Shown: positions 57,369 to 64,000 of the stretch, piece after piece
How the letters are laid out: the number at the start of each line of letters is the position of its first letter
Numbering within the stretch: the stretch's first letter is position 1
Assembly (NCBI GenBank): GCA_964017185.1
Contig: OZ024875.1
Span: 46,083,986-46,147,985 of the forward strand
Length of the DNA stretch: 64,000 nucleotides
Direction: 5' to 3'
From: Rugalucina vietnamica
Taxonomy: Eukaryota > Mollusca > Bivalvia > Lucinida > Lucinidae
Position numbers and translations under genes: made by a program
The notes under the pieces: generated by a model
What the model saw: only the letters and a program-made list of their open reading frames with translations
Databases searched by the model: none
Told to the model about the DNA's origin: nothing

Positions 57369-58996
57369 AGCTCACCTGAGTCGTTAGGCTCACAAGGTGA
57401 GCTTATAGTACAGCAATGATCCGACGTCCGTCCGTTGTCGTCCGTCCACGCTTTCAAAGATCTTATTCTCTGAAACCGCTTGGCCAATTAAATTGAAATT
57501 TTATGTGGAGCCCCATGGGTAGGGGGAACGAAAGTTCGTTCACGGGATCTTGGTCACATGACCAAGATGGCCGCAACGCCCATATATGGTAAAACCCTTA
57601 AAATCTTCTCCAGAACCGGTGGGCCGATTTCCACGAAACAGAAGAAATAAAAAAAATGCTAATGAAAATTTTCATTTCTTACAACTTTAAAAATCTCTGT
57701 ATATTGCATGGACATGTTTTCGTAATGGTGGCACTGACTTTTGTTCGCGATATCTTGGTCACATGACCAAGATGGCCGCCATGCACATTACGGTAAAAAC
57801 CCTTCAAAATCTTCTTCTCAAGAATCCTCGAAACTTGGTATGTAGCACCGGGAACTCCAGCCCATCGAAATTTGCTCAAATGGTGACACTGGGATGATCT
57901 TGACCCATTTAACGGCATGGTCAGTTTGGAAAGACAGGCTTTTAGATGGGAAAAGGAGGAAACAATGAATGTTTTGGAAAATATTGCAGCCTGAGGCTTG
58001 AAATGTGCTAGATGCAGACACCTAATGGAGCCAATGAAGGTTTATGATCAATTCCGGTCAAGATCATTTTTGGACCTTGACCCAAGGTCAATGAAATATC
58101 AAAATTAAGATTATGGATTTCTCAAATTTATGACTGGGCCTATGAAAGTGAAATTTTATGCGGAGTTTCCATGCAAAAGGTGTTGCAAGGTTTTATCTTG
58201 GTCGAATGCCCAACGTGGCTGCCATACTCACAGATGCTCAAAAATCTTTTTCTCAGTCCAGAACCGGTTGACCGATTTTCACGGAACTTGGTATGTAGTA
58301 TCTGGGACTCCAGCCCATCGTAGTAGGTTTAAATGATATCCCTAGGATGACATTGACCAAGCTTACGGCAAGGTCAGTTTCGGAAACATAAGCGTGTACA
58401 TGGGAAAAAGTGAAAACAATGAATATTTTGGAAAGTATTGCAGTCTGAAAGTTGGCAGAAGCAGACAACTAATAAAGGTATGCGCTTAATTGAGATCAAG
58501 TCTTTTCTTGACCTGGGCCCAAGGTCATTGAAATATCGAAATTAAATACTTGTTTTTCACAGTAACTTCTCAGCCTATGAAAGACTTCATGCAGAGGGAA
58601 AATGAAATTATGTTCATGAAATCGGGGTAACATGCTCAACATGTCCGCCATGCTCACAAATGCTCTTAAATCTTCCTCTGCAGAACCCCTGTGCCAAGAT
58701 TCCTGAAACTTGGTTTGTAGCATCTGGGACCATAGCCTATCATAGTTTGTTCAAATGATGGCCCATGGATGACATTGACCTATTTTATGCTAAGGCAACT
58801 TTGGAAACTGGCTTTCACATGGAAAAAAGTGAAAACAACGGATTTTTTAACTATTGCAGCCTGCGACCGGCAGATGCAGACAACTAATGAAGTCAATAAA
58901 GGTGTGTGAGTATTCAAGGTCAAGGTCTAATGATGGCTAAATGCTCCAAGATCAAACTTCAGGTGAGCGTTCTCAGGACCAATGGTCCCTTGTTTA
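57369..58996 (+). mobile_element. Helentron-like element with about 430-bp repeats
   Basis: A start hairpin (AGCTCACCTGAG/CACAAGGTGAGCT) is followed by a CGTCCGTCC microsatellite at about 57424-57450. About three diverged units follow (AACTTGGTATGTAGCA at 57834, with related starts at 58288 and 58709). CAGGTGAGCG, a hairpin GGACCAATGGTCC and CTTGTTT close it. Confidence 0.75.
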
Positions 58997-59080
58997 GTGT
59001 GATAGAGCCACCTCGTCTTTGATATTTTAATCAGTACTATTGGGAGTTATTTATAAGTGTGCACACGGAAACAGCCCGGT

Positions 59081-59150
59081 GCCAGCGGGATTCGAACGCC
59101 CCTCATCTCGATCCGGTTTCAATGCACCACTAGGTCACCGCGATCCCCTT
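59081..59150 (-). mobile_element. tRNA-like SINE head, reverse strand
   Basis: On the minus strand: GGGGATCGCGGTGACCTAGT (A box region), then GGCGTTCGAATCCCGCTGG (B box). Confidence 0.65.
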
Positions 59151-59310
59151 TCAAGGATTTTTTGTCATATGGTGCTGTTTTTTGTTGCTTTTAGTGGCAA
59201 AGCGTTTCCCACAGATCTCACAACTATAAGGTTTCTCTCCAGTATGATTTATCTCATGTTCGTGATGGCTTGTTACAGAAGCGACAGAAATATTTCATTA
59301 TACTGAGTAG
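59151..59310 (-). pseudogene. C2H2 zinc-finger gene fragment
   Basis: The minus strand encodes [20 protein letters not shown], then [15 protein letters not shown] and a stop at 59151-59153. The TGEKPY linker and CX2C are intact, but the second His of the last finger is missing. The preceding finger (CRFCNK) is in a different frame, so at least one frameshift has occurred. Confidence 0.75.
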
Positions 59311-59449
59311 AAATGTTGTGTCTGAAAGGAATCTAAGAACAACTTCGAGTGACTAGTTAAACCAAGGGTCCAGGGACGATAATGTAGCCTATCCAAGCAC
59401 CGGGGCCGGGTCCCGAGGTTATAAAAATCTTGCTCAAATATAAACACGA

Positions 59450-59700
59450 ACATATGGCTCAAACAGCACAAAAATTCGACTCCAAAACACAAAACAATTA
59501 GAACCACAACAGAAGTATCGCCTTGAAACGAGTAATATAAAGCAACTGGGAGGGGGGGGGGGTTAAACCGGTTTTACAGACGCCTACCCCTCACCCTCAT
59601 CTTCTGCAGTGGTTCACAACATTTAGTTAGTTGTTCGGTCCTCAAGGTGAATCTCTAACTAGTCAATGAATCATTATGCTCAAACGAAGAAATCATGATA
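59450..59700. repeat. Family B fragment
   Basis: Middle to 3' part: AAACAGCACAAAAATTCGAC, CAGAAGTATCGCCTTG, a G10 tract, CTTCTGCAGTGGTTCAC and CTAACTAGTCAATGAATCAT. Confidence 0.75.
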
Positions 59701-59749
59701 GAGACTTTTAAGCTGTAAAAATTGAACATTTCATCGGAAAAAATTCGAT

Positions 59750-59945
59750 ATTTTTAACATTTTTGCTCTAAACATTGATTGTGGGTACACGTTAGACCCG
59801 CCTCGATCGAGGCGGATCTAACGAGTACCCACAATCTTTGTTCTGAATCAAAAATAAGGAAAATAGGTATACCCTTGTGAACCCCAGTTTTACTATATAA
59901 AAGTGGGGTTTAAGGGGGTATAGTTTTCATGGACATGTTTTCCTG
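59750..59945. repeat. Family C double-hairpin repeat, copy 5
   Basis: The hairpin GATTGTGGGTACACGTTAGA is mirrored by ATCTAACGAGTACCCACAAT around CGATCGAGGCGG. A second hairpin is CCCCAGTTTTACTATATAAA and AGTGGGGTTT. Confidence 0.85.
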
Positions 59946-60194
59946 ATGTATAACCTAGGGTCATGGAGAAATAGGAATTCCATACGCATATGAACAAAAC
60001 ACAAGCGTTCAGTGGCAGGATTGCTAGCTCGGGGTAATCAATTTCCAGACATCTTGGAATGAAGGATCTACGCAAGACGTTAAAACCAAAACTTCACACT
60101 GAAATGTTTATAAATTCTTCAATGAAAAATCAAACTGAAAATGTATTCAATGAAAGAGTTATGAACACCATAAACCAATGCATAATATTTCCAT

Positions 60195-60365
60195 AGATAG
60201 TTTTACAATCAGTGCTCAAAACATAGATTATGGATACACGTACCCACAATCTATCTTTTGTGTCAAAAAAAAGAAAAGAAACTAGGTATACCCCGTGAAC
60301 CCCAGTTTTACTATATTAATGTGGGGTTTAAGGGGTATACATTTCACGGACATGTTTTCTTAATG
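60195..60365. repeat. Family C repeat, copy 6 (first hairpin shortened)
   Basis: TAGATTATGGATACACG and GTACCCACAATCTA lie head to head without the GAGGCGG core. The second hairpin, CCCCAGTTTTACTATATTAA/TGTGGGGTTT, is intact. Confidence 0.75.
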
Positions 60366-60465
60366 AGTTGTCTTGCCAAAGGACACTACAGTTTCGAACT
60401 CAGGACTTCTCTCTCCGGAGTGCTACACCATACCCAAATAGACCACCGCGCTTCCCTTCTTATAA
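60366..60465 (-). mobile_element. tRNA-like SINE fragment, reverse strand
   Basis: The minus strand reads AGCGCGGTGGTCTATTTGG and, further on, GAGTTCGAAACTG (a B box variant), then CTTTGGCAAGACAAC. The sequence is degraded. Confidence 0.5.
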
Positions 60466-60589
60466 AAGGAATACTTCATTATTCATATTCCGTATGTACA
60501 GAGTCCCAATGATCTGAGATGTAAGACACCTCTGAATAATTTATAAATTATTTCTCAAAAAACTCTTGACTCCAGTTATGCATTGTTAT

Positions 60590-60965
60590 CCTAAAAAAGT
60601 AAAAGTATGCAACGATCAGGAAATGGTGCAATCAGAGAGTGAGAGAAAAAAAAGAGAGAACCACCACAGAAGTATCGCCTTGGAATGAACAGTAAGTATT
60701 ATAAAATTATTGGCGGACTTCAGTTGAATTTACATAGCCATAACCTCACCCTCAGCTTCTGCAGTGGTTCGTCATAACATTTAGTTATTTCATCGGTCCT
60801 CGTGGTGAATCTCTAAATAGTCAATGAATCATCAAGGACAAACAAATGAATCACGATAAACATCCTGATGAATCAAAAACGAGGGCTCAACAGATTCAGT
60901 AAGCTGCTCGACGATTGAGATCACTGGGCGCCGATTAACTTACTAAAACCCGGTTAGTCGTCTAG
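60590..60965 (+). repeat. Family B copy with internal deletion
   Basis: 5' end AAGTATGCAACGATCAGG, a jump to CACAGAAGTATCGCCTTGG, then through GATCACTGGGCGCCG to CTAAAACCCGG. Confidence 0.75.
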
Positions 60966-61619
60966 CTAACCACCCCTCCCCCCAAGGGGGAATTTTATAC
61001 ACTATGATTTTCTAAAAGTACATTAAAAAAGCTATCAAACCCTGTTTTCTGCCATCTGGAAGTGGAAGCCTTTGCGTTTTATGCTATGTTTCATTACATT
61101 ACCCTAAATATTCAATTTTTGCGTTTTAATAATGGGGGTACACAAAGACCATCGAACTTGGTCTCATTTTAATGCTTAAACATAGTCCTTTCATCCTGTG
61201 ATAAGAAATGTAAAACATTTAATTTGCATATTCATGAATTTTTATTAAAACATTTAAATGAAAAAGAAACAATTAAAAGTCAATTATCCCCATAAAAACT
61301 AATTCCATGCCTAAACTATCATTCTGGCTCATTGTTATTGTACCAATAATAGTATTTGACAAATTTGTTGACAAATTTGTTGACGTCATAGACCTAATTT
61401 GCATTTTCATGAATATTAATTAAAATGACAAAAATCAAGATTTACTCTATTGCCATTTGAAGGGTTTGCGTGGGTTATAGGATGTACCTTTCACCCTTAG
61501 AACAAATGCTCATGGGTACCAGTTTGGCCAGAGGATCACTTTAATGTTTGTGTAATGCAAAATCACAGAATGTTCACCTCCATCCCTAATAAGCAGAGTA
61601 AATATTTTGGTACACCTCT
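60966..61619. other. Intergenic; ATTTGCATATTCATGAAT repeats
   Basis: AATTTGCATATTCATGAATT at about 61220 and AATTTGCATTTTCATGAATA at about 61399 resemble the segment found near the X-box repeats. No gene was seen. Confidence 0.5.
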
Positions 61620-62640
61620 GTTACCACATGTATCTTGGCTACTGATAGACCTAGAGAGCTGAAATAGGTATCAAATGATTGTTTTGGCAATGTTCTCTAA
61701 CAATGTAATAAGATATATAAACAAGCTGGCTATCTCTATAAAATATTAAAAATAAGTTCAGATATTAGAAAAGTAACAGATTAAAGGAAGGGCGTATACC
61801 AACAAAATTGCTGATATCTCAGAAACAGAAATGTTCTATAATCATGTGATAAGATACAGAAAGAATCCGACTTTCTTGGTGTTCAAATATTGATAAGAAC
61901 TTACAATAGTAGAGGAAATTACAGAACAATGGAGGGGGTATACCTACAGATACATTTATAGCTCAGCAGCCAAAAGCCATAGAGAGCTGAAATTGATAAC
62001 AAATGATTGCTATGATAACATTTTAATACCCTAAAATAAGATACATATATAAGCAGACTTTTCTGCTATTCGAATATTGATAAAATCTTAAAATATTAGA
62101 GAAAAATCACAGTAAATGGAGGGGGTGTACCTATGGATACTTTTATATCTCAGCAACCAAAAGCCATAGAGAGCAGGCATTGGTGTCAAATGATTGCTAT
62201 GATAGTATTTTATAACCTTGTAATAAGATTTCCAAACAAACTGACTTTTTGTTGCTCAAATATTTAAGAAACTTAAGATATAAGATAAAAATGACTGGCA
62301 AAGGAAGGGGGTATACTAATAAAATTGCTAATATCTCAGTGACCAAAAGCTCTAGAGAGAAGAAATTGGTATCAAATGATTGCTATGACAATATTCTATA
62401 CCCAGGTTATAAGATTAATAAACAAGCTGACTTTCTTGTTGCTCAAATAATAGAAAACATAAGATATTGGAGAAAAATCACTGCCAAAGGAAGGAGGTAT
62501 ACCAATTAAATTGCCAATATCTCAGTGACCAATAGCTCTAGAGAGCTGAAATTGGTATCAAAAATTGATATGATAATGTTCTATAATCATGCGATAAGAT
62601 ATATAAAGGATATTTGCTTTTTTGAGGTGAATACCAAATA
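61620..62640. repeat. About 186-bp tandem repeat, five units
   Basis: Units contain ATCTCAG, AAGCCATAGAGAGCTGAAAT, CAAATGATTGCTATGA and GGAGGGGGTATACC. Spacing near the right end is 185-188 bp, and one left unit is shortened to about 144 bp. The open frame through it is a by-product. Confidence 0.85.
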
Positions 62641-62644
62641 TATT

Positions 62645-62730
62645 TCATCGAGTGAGTTGAAAACATTAGAATTTTCACGAGTGCGCAGCACGAGTGAAAA
62701 TGTTTATTTTTTCAACCCACGAGATGGTTT
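62645..62730. repeat. Inverted repeat
   Basis: GTTGAAAACATT and AATTTTCACGAGTG pair with CACGAGTGAAAATG and TTTTTTCAAC around GCGCAG. Confidence 0.8.
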
Positions 62731-63124
62731 TCACTGTAATAATAAAAAAAATCTCACTTTCTTGTTGGCACTCAAGCCCCGCTATACCCCTGCTATCCCC
62801 GGCCTTAGACGACCGGCGATACAAATGACTGGTGTATAGGATACTAAAAATGGTAATTATTTTCGATGGGACAGATGCTACAAGAAGATGAAAAATCGCC
62901 CCATCCCACATTTAGGAAAATCTCCGTTGTCCTCCTTGCTTCGCTACGCTCAGCGATTCAGAAAATAAGGTTTTAGAGCACTTTGGACCTTTTATTTTGC
63001 TTGCAGACATTAAACGTCAAGGTCCTGTGCTGTAACTAATGTTACATCACAACTTGTAGCCTACAGACATACATCTAAGTAAGACATGTCAATAAAAACG
63101 TCGATCAAAATAGGTTATTAATGC
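62731..63124. other. Intergenic, no gene seen
   Basis: No recognised feature. Confidence 0.45.
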
Positions 63125-63500
63125 GTAAAAAAGTACAAGTAGGCAAAGATCAGGAAAAGGCGCAATCAGAAAAAGATTCCCACTCCAAAAACCGAGGTGG
63201 GAAAAAACTAAATTAACAATCAGGTACTTATACCATGAAAACATATTGTAAGCTGAATGGGCAGCTATTTTCCCAATAGGTGGCCACTCAGTTACCTAAA
63301 CTGAACTACTTTAAAAATATGAAAACATACATAAGGCGCCAACAGCACAAAAAAAATTAAACACCAAGGCATAAAACAAAAAGAACCACCACAGAAGTAT
63401 CGCCTTTGAACGATCAGTAACACAAAGTTACTGGCGTGCTTAAACCGGTTTTACATGGTCATAACCTCACCCTCAGCTTCTGCAGTGGTTGATAACATGG
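63125..63500 (+). repeat. Family B fragment (5' two thirds)
   Basis: Runs from AAAGTACAAGTAGGCAAAGA through GGTGGCCACTCAGTTACC and GAAGTATCGCCTTTG to CTTCTGCAGTGGTTGA. Confidence 0.8.
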
Positions 63501-63559
63501 GATGTATCTAGTTGATTATATGCCTGCTGTTAGATATTGGTCTGAAGTGTTACGCTGTG

Positions 63560-63770
63560 CCATCTCGACTCACTTCGGTGACCTTGAGGTCAAGGTCACA
63601 GACTTAGACATTTTATGTTAATATTTTTATCAAAGTTTCTAGAGGTTGGTATCTTTTGAACATGGCTGGATCTATTTGACACTATACCGCTGTTACCCTG
63701 TAACAGACAGACCCCACTCAGTGACCTTGAGATCAAGGTCATGGACTTTGAAGTTTTACTTTATGATGAT
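63560..63770. repeat. Two diverged units with TCAAGGTCA motifs
   Basis: GTGACCTTGAGGTCAAGGTC (about 63579) and GTGACCTTGAGATCAAGGTC (about 63721) are about 142 bp apart in otherwise similar sequence. This resembles a relic of a tandem-repeat element. No gene follows to the window end. Confidence 0.65.
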
Positions 63771-64000
63771 ATCCTTTCTTTTCTGAAATTAGATTTTAAT
63801 AGTTTTAGAGGCAAAACACAACTCAGGCAAGCTACGCTGTCTTTGGACAGTACATATTGCATATGTTAAAAAAAATTTTTTTTTCATGATGCAGCTCATT
63901 TGGTACTGTGAAATAATCAGATTACATGTACATTTGATTCAGTTGAACAATCATCAGTGCCCATTGAGATGGATGTACTTGGTTATGTTTAATGATTACA

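Noticed and set aside
62249-62839. Lys-rich open frames through the 186-bp repeats
   Set aside because: Frame persistence follows from the repeat length of 186, a multiple of three. There is no start context or domain.

Overview
This window looks like nuclear DNA from a lophotrochozoan, most probably a bivalve mollusc. It is AT-rich and intron-rich, packed with interspersed repeats, and carries a GRL101-type LDLa/LRR receptor gene, a type first described in a snail. It also holds tRNA-derived SINEs and hairpin-plus-(CGTC)n-plus-tandem-repeat elements of the pearl/Helentron kind. These attributions rest on recognition of motifs and architecture; no search was run.

Layout. 0.1-5 kb (+): the 3' part of a GRL101-like receptor in five exons. 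All splice phases agree, and the gene ends in a short degenerate protein-kinase-like tail. 5-8.4 kb: repeats. 8.7-16.6 kb (-): the 3' five exons of a guanylate-binding protein (GBP) gene, again with consistent phases, ending in a C-terminal CaaX box (CKIL). The P-loop half of its GTPase domain was not found. 16.6-27.4 kb: no convincing gene; SINEs, a 2.5-kb inverted-repeat element with TA flanks, microsatellites and tandem repeats, some carrying X-box-like palindromes. 27.9-36.9 kb: a complete, very young LTR retrotransposon with 2.18-kb LTRs that look identical except for a T-tract. Its single 1212-codon ORF encodes gag, zinc knuckle, protease and integrase, but the integrase is cut off before its catalytic Glu. 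Reverse transcriptase and RNase H are absent, and a YTNP-repeat plus multi-pass membrane tail stands in their place. 37-64 kb: almost wholly repeats. These include three Helentron-like elements (one built from an exact 147-bp tandem repeat), several foldback or MITE elements with recognisable target duplications, SINEs, a broken integrase-like gene and a broken C2H2 zinc-finger fragment.

How it fits together. The two host genes are unrelated and face each other. The receptor is a leucine-rich-repeat GPCR of the relaxin-receptor type; the GBP is an interferon-family dynamin-like GTPase that in other animals acts in cell-autonomous defence. Five repeat families recur and help date events: family A (about 235 bp, 4-bp AT-rich target duplications, central palindrome), family B (about 680 bp, unclassified), family C (two adjacent hairpins), family D (about 0.5 kb with internal direct repeats) and the Helentron-like elements. 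The LTR element sits inside a family B copy, and one family B copy sits inside another.
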